A stretch of 17,344 nt of DNA from NCBI GenBank assembly GCA_022708385.1, contig JAKIYU010000018.1:1-17344 (forward strand). The letters run 5' to 3'. This DNA is from Bacteroidota bacterium (lineage in GTDB: Bacteria > Bacteroidota > Bacteroidia > Bacteroidales > PXBB01). Position 1 is the stretch's first letter, and every line of letters starts with the position of its first letter. The notes under the pieces were generated by a model that made no database searches, was not told the DNA's origin, and saw nothing but the letters and a program-made list of their open reading frames with translations. This document shows, one piece after another, positions 7,497-13,711 of the stretch. The position numbers and the translations under genes were made by a program.

Positions 7497-8297
7497 TTAT
7501 ACAGTTAATTCTTTAGTAGCCACTTTTTGATTTACCGTGTTTTTCTGCAATATCTCACGTGCAAGGTTAAGGTAGTTTACAGCGCCCTTGCTTGAAGCAT
7601 CGTGCATGATAATGGTTTCACCAAAACTCGGCGCCTCTCCCAACTTGGTATTGCGCTGCACAATAGTATTAAACACCATTTGCCTGAAATGCGTCCTGAC
7701 TTCTTCCACAACCTGATTGGCAAGGCGTAATCTTTTGTCGTACATGGTTAAAAGTATGCCTTCTATACTGAGTCCTGTATTCAGGTTAGACTGAATAATT
7801 TTTATGGTGTTTAAAAGTTTTCCCAGGCCCTCGAGCGCAAAATATTCACATTGTACAGGGATAATAACCGAATCGGCAGCGGTAAGTGCATTAACGGTAA
7901 TAAGTCCAAGTGAAGGCGAACAGTCTATAATGATATAATCATAATCATTTTTGATTTTGTTAATAGCCAAACTCATCATCTTTTCCCTGTTGGGCATATT
8001 AATCATTTCAATTTCAGCTCCCACAAGGTCAATATGAGCAGGCAACAGATAGAGGTTGGGTGTTTTGGTTTCAAGAATGATTCCTTTGGGGTCAATGTCA
8101 TCAATGATACATTCATAAATACTGACTTTAATATTTTTAGGGTCGAAGCCAACACCAGATGTGGCATTGGCCTGAGGGTCGGCGTCAATCAGTAAGGTTT
8201 TATGTTCAAGTACAGCCAGGCTTGCGGCCAGGTTAATAGCAGAAGTGGTTTTTCCTACACCCCCTTTTTGATTAGCAATAGCAATGACTTTTCCCAT
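7497..8297 (-). CDS. parA: chromosome-partitioning ATPase ParA (Soj-like)
   Basis: Cytosolic ATPase that binds nucleoid DNA and moves ParB-origin complexes. With the ATG at 8297 it has 266 aa and begins MGKVIAIANQKGGVGKTT, the deviant Walker A at residues 11-18. DADPQAN (38-44) and IIIDCSP (122-128) are the A' and Walker B motifs. An in-frame GTG three codons upstream (8306) would add MKK. I prefer the ATG because homologues typically begin MGK and because it places the start 26 nt from the -7 element at 8324-8331, close to the spacing of other genes here. The parB start follows by 4 nt. A separate promoter is expected because a terminator for the upstream gene lies at 8331-8361. Confidence 0.96.
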   Translation of the reverse strand: MGKVIAIANQKGGVGKTTSAINLAASLAVLEHKTLLIDADPQANATSGVGFDPKNIKVSIYECIIDDIDPKGIILETKTPNLYLLPAHIDLVGAEIEMINMPNREKMMSLAINKIKNDYDYIIIDCSPSLGLITVNALTAADSVIIPVQCEYFALEGLGKLLNTIKIIQSNLNTGLSIEGILLTMYDKRLRLANQVVEEVRTHFRQMVFNTIVQRNTKLGEAPSFGETIIMHDASSKGAVNYLNLAREILQKNTVNQKVATKELTV

Positions 8298-8323
8298 CTT
8301 TTTCACAATTTAAAATTCCTATG

Positions 8324-8331
8324 CAAAAGTA
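8324..8331 (-). promoter_or_regulatory. -7 promoter element for the parA operon
   Basis: Reads TACTTTTG on the minus strand, a full TAnnTTTG match followed by CATAGG. It lies 26 nt before the preferred parA ATG and directly abuts or overlaps the T-tract of the terminator of the preceding gene. Probably drives parA-parB-DUF5683-dapB. Confidence 0.6.
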
Positions 8332-8361
8332 AAAAAAAGCTGACAGTAGTCCATCAGCTTT
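8331..8361 (-). terminator. Rho-independent terminator after DUF3276 gene
   Basis: Inverted repeat AAAGCTGA (8336-8343) and TCAGCTTT (8354-8361) with a 10-nt loop. On the minus strand the hairpin is followed by a run of eight T (complement of the A run 8331-8338). It lies 26 nt after the stop of the DUF3276 gene, and its T-tract runs into the parA promoter element. Confidence 0.8.
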
Positions 8362-8387
8362 GTTATTTATTTATTAATTTACTTGTT

Positions 8388-8756
8388 TTATTTTTCCGGT
8401 TCCTTATGTCCTCCCAAATCGTCAAAATCGACATCGGAATATCTATCCTTGTTCTGATTTTCAGGTTCTTCAACCTGAGCAGGTTTTTCACCGGTGTTTA
8501 CAAAATGTATAACGGCATCGAGCCCTTCTTTAAACTTTTCAAAATCTTCTTTATAAAGGAAAATTTTATGTTTTTCGTAATAAAATTTATTTGTCTCGGT
8601 GTTGAAACATCTCTTACTTTCAGTAATGGTTAAATAAAACTCTTCCGACCTGGTTGATTTCACATCAAAGAAGTAAGTTCTTTTGCCGGCCCTTACCGAT
8701 TGCGAGAAAACCTCATCTCTTTCTCTTCCTTTTTCCTGATTTCCATACTCTTCCAT
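8388..8756 (-). CDS. PUR-family DNA/RNA-binding protein (DUF3276)
   Basis: 122-aa cytosolic protein of the bacterial PUR-alpha-like family; relatives such as Borrelia BpuR bind single-stranded nucleic acid. Residues 13-88 contain the fold, with VFSQSVRAGKRTYFFDVK and SEEFYLTITESKR strands and the KHKIFLYKEDFEKFKEGLDAVIHF helix region. The C-terminal 30 residues are acidic and polar (about 94-122) and probably disordered. It forms its own transcription unit: a TATATTTG element 39 nt upstream and a terminator downstream. Target sequences and cellular role are not evident here; a regulatory role in RNA or DNA binding is inferred from the family. Confidence 0.9.
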   Translation of the reverse strand: MEEYGNQEKGRERDEVFSQSVRAGKRTYFFDVKSTRSEEFYLTITESKRCFNTETNKFYYEKHKIFLYKEDFEKFKEGLDAVIHFVNTGEKPAQVEEPENQNKDRYSDVDFDDLGGHKEPEK

Positions 8757-8795
8757 AGTTCATTTTTTTAATAGTACAACAACTTATTTACCGCA

Positions 8796-8803
8796 CAAAT
8801 ATA
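8796..8803 (-). promoter_or_regulatory. -7 promoter element for DUF3276 gene
   Basis: Reads TATATTTG on the minus strand (full TAnnTTTG match), followed by TGCGG. It lies 39 nt upstream of the ATG at 8756, giving a longer leader than the other promoters here. Confidence 0.55.
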
Positions 8804-8908
8804 TGAAAAAAAATTAATGTAATTGCACCTAATTGTAGATTTTATTAAACTAAAACACACTTTAATGAGAATAATTGATATAAAAAAGATTATTTCCCGA
8901 TGAACTTT

Positions 8909-9988
8909 TTAATACCTGTTTACAGCGTTTAAATCTTCGAAAGCGGTTTTAACCCTTGCAGCCATAACTTTTTCTCCTTCCCTGAGCCACACCCTGGGGT
9001 CGTAAAATTTTTTATTTGGTTTATCTTCGCCTTCAGGATTGCCAATTTGGCCCTGAAGATATAATTCTTTCGACTTATAATAATTAAGCACACCTTCCCA
9101 GTAAGCCCACTGGGTATCTGTATCAATATTCATTTTTATTACGCCGTATGAAATGGCTTCTCTTATTTCCTGCTGACTTGACCCGGAGCCTCCATGGAAC
9201 ACAAAATTGACGGGGTTGGATGCTGTTTTGAATTTATCTTGGATATATTTTTGTGAATTTTTGAGGATAATGGGTTGCAATTTTACATTACCCGGTTTAT
9301 AAACCCCGTGAACATTACCAAAAGAGGCCGCAATAGTAAATCGGTCGCTCACATTGCTCAGTTCAGCAAAAGCGTAGGCTACTTCATGAGGCTGAGTATA
9401 AAGCCTGGCACTGTCCACTCCGGTATTGTCCACACCATCTTCTTCACCTCCGGTAATACCGAGTTCAATTTCAAGTGTCATTCCTATCCGGCTCATCCTA
9501 TTGAGATATCTTTTGCAGATTTCGATGTTTTCTTTCAGGGGTTCTTCCGATAAATCGAGCATGTGCGAACTGTACAGGGGTTTGCCATTTTTTGCAAAGA
9601 ATTTTTCTCCCTCATCCAGCAGGCCGTCAATCCAGGGTAAAAGTTTCTTAGCAGCATGGTCGGTATGTAAAATTACGGGGATGCCATAATGTTCGGCCAA
9701 AAGATGTATGTGCAAAGCGCCCGCAACACCTCCTGTAATACAAGCTCTTTGGTTGTCATTATTGAGGGATTTCCCTGCATAAAACTGGGCGCCACCGTTC
9801 GAAAACTGGATTATTACCGGAGAGTTTACATTCTTTGCAGCCTCCATAACAGCATTAACCGAATTCGTACCCACTACATTAACAGCAGGCAGCGCAAACT
9901 GCTGGGCTTTGGCTATTCGAAAAATCTCTTGCACATCGTTGCCGGTAGCAACACCAGGCGCTACCTTAGCTGATATTTTTTCTGACAT
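8909..9988 (-). CDS. fbaA: class II fructose-bisphosphate aldolase
   Basis: Zinc-dependent cytosolic enzyme of glycolysis and gluconeogenesis that cleaves fructose 1,6-bisphosphate to dihydroxyacetone phosphate and glyceraldehyde 3-phosphate. Its 359 aa equal the length of E. coli FbaA, and the motifs match with an offset of one residue: HTDHAAKK (108-115) with Asp110 and zinc ligand His111, TLEIELGITGGEEDGVDN (171-188) with Glu175, FGNVHGVY (223-230) with His227, and FHGGSGS (264-270) with His265. NIDTDTQWAYW (287-297) is the phosphate-binding region. It starts MSEKISAKV at 9988, 28 nt after a TAnnTTTG element. No clear terminator was found downstream; the next gene on the strand starts 152 nt away with its own promoter. 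Confidence 0.97.
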   Translation of the reverse strand: MSEKISAKVAPGVATGNDVQEIFRIAKAQQFALPAVNVVGTNSVNAVMEAAKNVNSPVIIQFSNGGAQFYAGKSLNNDNQRACITGGVAGALHIHLLAEHYGIPVILHTDHAAKKLLPWIDGLLDEGEKFFAKNGKPLYSSHMLDLSEEPLKENIEICKRYLNRMSRIGMTLEIELGITGGEEDGVDNTGVDSARLYTQPHEVAYAFAELSNVSDRFTIAASFGNVHGVYKPGNVKLQPIILKNSQKYIQDKFKTASNPVNFVFHGGSGSSQQEIREAISYGVIKMNIDTDTQWAYWEGVLNYYKSKELYLQGQIGNPEGEDKPNKKFYDPRVWLREGEKVMAARVKTAFEDLNAVNRY

Positions 9989-10016
9989 AATTATAGATTT
10001 TATTTTTTAATAAACA

Positions 10017-10024
10017 CAAAACTA
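10017..10024 (-). promoter_or_regulatory. -7 promoter element for aldolase gene
   Basis: Reads TAGTTTTG on the minus strand (full TAnnTTTG match), followed by TGTTT. It is 28 nt before the aldolase ATG. No -33 TTTG is evident at the expected distance. Confidence 0.55.
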
Positions 10025-10060
10025 CGTATTTTTTTAAAATGATTGAGGTTCGTTTAAATA

Positions 10061-10094
10061 AAAAAACCAGCTTATTTTCACAAGCCGGTTTTTT
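10061..10094 (-). terminator. Rho-independent terminator after RRM-protein gene
   Basis: AAAAAACC, one mismatch position, GCTT, an 8-nt loop, AAGC, the mismatch position, GGTTTTTT. On the minus-strand transcript the odd pair is G-U and so tolerated, whereas on the plus strand it is A/C. Together with the U-tract following on the minus strand, this fixes the direction. It lies 34 nt after the stop of the RNA-binding protein gene. Confidence 0.8.
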
Positions 10095-10128
10095 GGTTTT
10101 TCTTAAAAATTACTGAGAAAGGGATATA

Positions 10129-10413
10129 TTATCTTCTTCTGTTGTTGTAATTTCCAGAATTTCCGCCTTCGGTTTTTGGACGGGCTTTGGTAACAGCGAT
10201 ATTCCTATCGTTAACAGGTTTGCCGTTCAGGGTGTTAATAGCCTGTTCAGCTTGTTCGTCCGAAGCCATTTCAACAAATCCGTAGCCTTTGCTGCGTCCG
10301 CTGAATTTGTCGGTAATGATTTTAACTGATGTAACTTCGCCGAATTCTTCAAATAATTCGCGGAGGTTTTCTTCCTTGATACCGTAATCAAGATTTCCAA
10401 TGTAAAGATTCAT
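10129..10413 (-). CDS. single-RRM RNA-binding protein
   Basis: 94-aa cytosolic protein consisting of one RNA recognition motif and a short basic tail. RNP2 is LYIGNL at residues 3-8 and RNP1 is KGYGFVEM at 42-49, with aromatic residues Tyr4, Tyr44 and Phe46 placed for base stacking. The last 15 residues (GGNSGNYNNRRR-like) are Gly/Asn/Arg-rich, as in cold-inducible glycine-rich RNA-binding proteins of cyanobacteria and Bacteroidota. It could act as an RNA chaperone; targets are unknown. It has its own promoter element 29 nt upstream and a terminator downstream, and sits at the turn from minus-strand to plus-strand genes. Confidence 0.93.
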   Translation of the reverse strand: MNLYIGNLDYGIKEENLRELFEEFGEVTSVKIITDKFSGRSKGYGFVEMASDEQAEQAINTLNGKPVNDRNIAVTKARPKTEGGNSGNYNNRRR

Positions 10414-10442
10414 GTGAGAAAAGAATTAAAAATTTATGGGCA

Positions 10443-10450
10443 CAAAGGTA
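10443..10450 (-). promoter_or_regulatory. -7 promoter element for RRM-protein gene
   Basis: Reads TACCTTTG on the minus strand (full TAnnTTTG match), followed by TGCCC. It is 29 nt before the ATG at 10413. Confidence 0.6.
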
Positions 10451-10636
10451 AATATTTTTTTAAAAAGAAAATAATTTTGACAAAAATATTTTTTTTGTGT
10501 ATTTTTTTATGAAAAATAAAGACAAAATGGATATGTGTTAATAAAAAATATTGTTTTAAATTTTATATTGTTTGACTGACAGCCATTTTCAAATGAAGAA
10601 TTTCTTTTGTATTACCTAATTTTGAAATATTTTATG

Positions 10637-10644
10637 TACGTTTG
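10637..10644 (+). promoter_or_regulatory. -7 promoter element for purQ operon
   Basis: TACGTTTG matches TAnnTTTG completely and lies 28 nt before the purQ ATG, the same spacing as at the L31 and aldolase genes. TTTG sequences occur upstream at 10606 and 10621, but neither is at the usual -33 distance. Confidence 0.55.
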
Positions 10645-10646
10645 TA

Positions 10647-10677
10647 TTACAAATGAATAAATTATTTTACAAATGAA
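10647..10677 (+). repeat. 11-bp direct repeat spanning the purQ start
   Basis: TTACAAATGAA occurs at 10647-10657 and 10667-10677, a 20-bp period; the second copy contains the purQ start codon. The first copy's ATG opens a seven-codon frame (MNKLFYK) whose TGA overlaps the purQ ATG as ATGA. Translation of this mini-frame is unproven. Confidence 0.5.
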
Positions 10678-11362
10678 ATTTGGCGTTGTTATATTCCCCG
10701 GTTCCAATTGCGACCACGACATGATTTATGTTCTAAAAGACATAATGAAACAGGAGGTTGTAAAACTTTGGCACAAAGATACTGACTTGCAGGGATGTGA
10801 TTTTATCATGCTGCCCGGTGGTTTTTCGTATGGCGATTATTTGAGGTCGGGCGCCATTGCACGCTTTTCGCCCATAATGAATGAAGTTATTAATTTTGCC
10901 CACAAAGGCGGCAATGTGATGGGGGTATGCAACGGCTTTCAGATATTGTGTGAAGCAGGCCTTTTGCCTGGCGCCTTGTTGCACAATAACAACCAGAAAT
11001 TTATATGCAAAAATGTTTTTATTAAAGCCGAAACAACCAACACACTGGTAACCGCATCGCTCGAAAAAGGCAAAGCGCTCAACATTCCTGTGGCACATGG
11101 CGAAGGGCGTTTTTTTGCACCGGAGCCCATGATGCAGGAAATTATTCAATATGACGGCATCCTTTTCAAATACTGTGACGAAAACGGCAATGAGACTGAA
11201 GCATCCAACCCCAACGGGGCACTGCTTAACATTGCAGGTATTTGCAACAAAGGCAGGAATGTCTTTGGTATGATGCCTCATCCCGAGCGCGCTGCCGACA
11301 ATGAATTGCGCAATACCGACGGAAAGAAACTCTTTGATTCAATCGTAAAAAACTTTAGATAA
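10673..11362 (+). CDS. purQ: phosphoribosylformylglycinamidine synthase subunit PurQ
   Basis: Glutaminase subunit of FGAM synthase in purine biosynthesis: it hydrolyses glutamine and passes ammonia to PurL in a PurLQS complex. It has 229 aa, normal for free-standing PurQ. The N-terminus FGVVIFPGSNCDHD (residues 3-16) and LPGGFSYGDYLRSGAIA (47-63) are diagnostic. The class I amidotransferase triad is Cys86 in GVCNGFQ, His203 and Glu205 in MPHPE. It therefore implies a small PurL plus PurS encoded elsewhere, not the large fused PurL of E. coli. It is followed after 1 nt by the epimerase gene, so the two are one transcription unit. ATG at 10673 is supported by the promoter element 28 nt upstream. 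Confidence 0.95.
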   Translation: MKFGVVIFPGSNCDHDMIYVLKDIMKQEVVKLWHKDTDLQGCDFIMLPGGFSYGDYLRSGAIARFSPIMNEVINFAHKGGNVMGVCNGFQILCEAGLLPGALLHNNNQKFICKNVFIKAETTNTLVTASLEKGKALNIPVAHGEGRFFAPEPMMQEIIQYDGILFKYCDENGNETEASNPNGALLNIAGICNKGRNVFGMMPHPERAADNELRNTDGKKLFDSIVKNFR

Positions 11363-11363
11363 C

Positions 11364-12356
11364 ATGCCCGTCAGTTTAGTTACCGGCGGTGCCGGTTTTA
11401 TCGGAAGTCATCTCACAAACGACCTCATAGGCATGGGGCACACCGTTGTGGTACTCGATGACCTGAGTGGCGGTTTTAAAGAAAATGTGAACCCCCGGGC
11501 TATTTTCGTAGAGGGCTCGGTTGTTGACCATGCACTATTGGAGAAGTTGTTCAACCAGTGGACATTTGACTATGTGTATCACCTGGCAGCTTATGCTGCT
11601 GAGGGCCTGAGCCATTTTATAAAACGTTTCAATTACACCAACAATCTGATTGGCAGTGTGAACCTGATAAACGAATCGGTAAAACACAAGGTGAAATGCT
11701 TTGTATTCACTTCTTCCATTGCTGTTTACGGCAATTGTCCGCCGCCCATGCGCGAAGATATGACACCCGTACCCGAAGACCCCTACGGCGTAGCCAAACT
11801 GGCTGTGGAACAAGACCTGAGGGTTACGCACGAAATGTTCGGACTGAATTACATTGTTTTCCGCCCCCACAATGTGTATGGCGAATACCAGAACCTGGGC
11901 GACAAATACCGCAATGTGGTGGGCATCTTCATGAACCAGCTCATGCAGGATATACCGCTGACTATATTCGGCGATGGCAATCAGACAAGGGCATTCAGCT
12001 ACATTGGCGATGTAACCCCCTATATAGCACACAGTGTTGAGATTCCCACTGCCATGAACCAGGTTTTCAATATTGGGGCAGAAAAAGATTACACTGTAAA
12101 CGAACTGGCCGAAACGGTCATGAAGGTTATGGGCAAGGAAGGCCTGATACGCCATGTAGATTCGCGCAACGAAGTGATGCACGCCTGGTCTGACCACAAT
12201 AAAGCCGCACAGATACTGGGATTTAAACAACAATACACACTCGAGGAGGGTCTGACCAGGATGGCAACCTGGGCAAAAACAGCCGGTATCAGAAAAAGCG
12301 AAAAGTTCAAAAACATTGAAATTACCGAAAAACTTCCTCCTGTATGGCTTGAATAA
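11364..12356 (+). CDS. NAD-dependent sugar-nucleotide epimerase/dehydratase (SDR)
   Basis: 330-aa extended short-chain dehydrogenase/reductase, probably a UDP-hexose 4-epimerase-like enzyme producing sugar nucleotides for surface glycans. VTGGAGFIGSH (residues 6-16) binds NAD; LDDLSGG (31-37) follows the second strand. The catalytic set is Ser117/Ser118 in FTSSIAVYG, and Tyr141 and Lys145 in DPYGVAK. FRPHNVYGEYQNLGDKYRNV (166-185) and IFGDGNQTRAFSYIGDV (201-217) form the substrate-binding half. The exact substrate (UDP-Glc, UDP-GlcNAc or another) cannot be told. It begins 1 nt after the purQ stop, a tight but functionally unexpected pairing. Immediately after its stop is a seven-base-periodic repeat, then a glycosyltransferase gene 162 nt on. 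GC content is higher than in the rest of the window. Confidence 0.92.
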   Translation: MPVSLVTGGAGFIGSHLTNDLIGMGHTVVVLDDLSGGFKENVNPRAIFVEGSVVDHALLEKLFNQWTFDYVYHLAAYAAEGLSHFIKRFNYTNNLIGSVNLINESVKHKVKCFVFTSSIAVYGNCPPPMREDMTPVPEDPYGVAKLAVEQDLRVTHEMFGLNYIVFRPHNVYGEYQNLGDKYRNVVGIFMNQLMQDIPLTIFGDGNQTRAFSYIGDVTPYIAHSVEIPTAMNQVFNIGAEKDYTVNELAETVMKVMGKEGLIRHVDSRNEVMHAWSDHNKAAQILGFKQQYTLEEGLTRMATWAKTAGIRKSEKFKNIEITEKLPPVWLE

Positions 12357-12395
12357 AAAAGATAAAAGACAAAAGTAGAAAGTTAAAAGTATAAA
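12354..12395. repeat. degenerate heptanucleotide repeat after the epimerase gene
   Basis: Beginning in the stop codon, the sequence divides into in-phase 7-mers: TAAAAAA, GATAAAA, GACAAAA, GTAGAAA, GTTAAAA, GTATAAA. From the second unit on, each starts with G and ends in AAA (pattern GNNNAAA). The period is clear but the units are not identical. Confidence 0.65.
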
Positions 12396-12518
12396 GGGGC
12401 CAATAGCTATCGTGAGTGGTAATGAGGGAATGTGATGAGGCGAAATGAAGGCAGGTTAGCAAAAATATAATTTCTGAATAAGCACAGGATGTAGGTTGAG
12501 AAATTGATAACAGATTAA

Positions 12519-13610
12519 ATGAGTTTAAGGAAAAAGATTTTATTTATCGCCCCGCATCGCCCCGACAGGGCACCCAGTCAGCGTTTTCGATTTGAACAAT
12601 ACCTTTCATACCTTAAACAAAACGGGTTTAAATGTACTTTTTCTTATCTGGTAAGTGAAAAAGACGACAAACTGCTATACAGCAAAGGCCGCATTGTAGC
12701 TAAATTTTTTCTGTTTCTTAAATATTTCCTTATCCGAATACGGGACGTTTTCAGGGCATTCCGTTACGATGTGGTTTTTATTCAGCGCGAAATGTTCTTT
12801 TTGGGGCCTCCCCTGTTCGAAAGCATGCTCAGACTTACCGGTGCCTGTATCATTTTCGACTTCGACGATTCAATATGGCTTCCCAATGTTTCAGAAGCCA
12901 ACAGAAGCCTCAACTGGCTTAAAAGCTACAGCAAGACATCGAAAATAATCGGTTATGCCGACTGTGTTTTTGCCGGGAACAGGTACCTTCACGATTATGC
13001 CATACGCTTTAATAAAAACGTAAAGATTATTCCCACAACCATAGATACAGAGGAATACCAGAGGGCAGAAACAGTTAAAGAAAATAATAGCATCTGCATT
13101 GGCTGGAGCGGGAGTTTTACTACCATCCAGCATTTTAAGTTTGCCGAGCCTTTCCTTAAAATCATTAAAGAAAAATATGGCTCCCTTGTTCACATCAAAG
13201 CTATAGGTGACAGGACGTACACCAATACTGAGCTGGACGTTGAGGCACTCGACTGGAACAAGAAGGACGAACTCAGGGAGTTGTCTTCATTCGATATTGG
13301 TATTATGCCGCTGCCTGACTACATGTGGGCCAAGGGCAAATGCGGCCTCAAGGGCCTGCAGTACATGTCGCTGGGCATCCCCACCATCATGTCGCCGGTG
13401 GGTGTCAACGAAGAAATCATTCAGGATGGGGTAAACGGTTACCTGGCCACCAATATTAATGAATGGGTGGAAAAAATATCCCTGCTCGTAGAGTCGGTAG
13501 AGCTCAGGCAGCGTATAGGCATAAAGGCACGCGAAACCGTTGTAAACAAGTATTCTTTTGAAGCTTTAAAAGATGTTTATCTTGGTATTTTTTCGGAGCT
13601 GGTAAAATAG
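12519..13610 (+). CDS. GT4-like glycosyltransferase
   Basis: 363-aa protein with the two-Rossmann GT-B layout of glycosyltransferase family 4, probably acting at the cytosolic face of the membrane in polysaccharide or glycolipid synthesis. The N-terminal half begins KKILFIAPHRPDRAPSQRFRFEQYL (residues 5-29) and has FDFDDSIWLPN at 113-123. The hydrophobic or amphipathic stretch at about 60-80 may contact the membrane. The donor half contains IGWSGSFTTIQH (194-205), the DIGIMPLPD segment (259-267) and KGKCGLKGLQYMSLGIPTI (272-290). In this last motif the usual first Glu of the E-x7-E pair is absent, a variant I have seen in related proteins with KCGxKxLQYM. Acceptor and donor are unknown. The start has no obvious ribosome-binding site. 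The context suggests a link to the preceding epimerase. Confidence 0.88.
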   Translation: MSLRKKILFIAPHRPDRAPSQRFRFEQYLSYLKQNGFKCTFSYLVSEKDDKLLYSKGRIVAKFFLFLKYFLIRIRDVFRAFRYDVVFIQREMFFLGPPLFESMLRLTGACIIFDFDDSIWLPNVSEANRSLNWLKSYSKTSKIIGYADCVFAGNRYLHDYAIRFNKNVKIIPTTIDTEEYQRAETVKENNSICIGWSGSFTTIQHFKFAEPFLKIIKEKYGSLVHIKAIGDRTYTNTELDVEALDWNKKDELRELSSFDIGIMPLPDYMWAKGKCGLKGLQYMSLGIPTIMSPVGVNEEIIQDGVNGYLATNINEWVEKISLLVESVELRQRIGIKARETVVNKYSFEALKDVYLGIFSELVK

Positions 13611-13711
13611 ATTGCACCGACAACATTGTTAATATTTTCTTTAAAACAAAACATTTTACTTTGAATTTCAAAAAATTAAAAAGAGTAATTTTATAATCTG
13701 AATATTAAAAG

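Larger units (their letters stand above)
10414..10672. other. AT-rich divergent intergenic region
   Basis: This 259-nt region separates the minus-strand arm from the plus-strand arm. It holds one promoter element in each direction, long A and T runs, and repeated AAATATTTTTTT segments near 10450 and 10484. Apart from these, and the direct repeats before purQ, I see no RNA gene or credible long reading frame. Confidence 0.7.

Noticed and set aside
8297..8306. GTG at 8306 as the parA start, adding MKK
   Set aside because: Homologues begin at MGK, and the GTG would lie only 17 nt from the -7 element against 26-29 for most other genes. It remains possible because AGGA lies 10 nt before it.
6620..8361. 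Search for a parS site in and around parAB
   Set aside because: No TGTTTCACGTGAAACA-like palindrome was found by eye on either strand in the window.
10414..10672. AT-rich divergent region near parAB as a possible replication origin
   Set aside because: Only one poor DnaA-box-like TGTGTTAAT was seen, with no cluster of boxes and no dnaA or dnaN gene. AT richness is explained by two divergent promoters.
11535..12233. Long open frame on the minus strand opposite the epimerase gene
   Set aside because: It overlaps a strongly conserved SDR gene and has His/Tyr/Val-rich composition typical of an antisense frame.
13656..13663. TTACTTTG as promoter of the restriction-modification gene
   Set aside because: It has one mismatch to TAnnTTTG and lies 48 nt from the start codon, outside the pattern of the other promoters; kept only as a remark in the gene entry.
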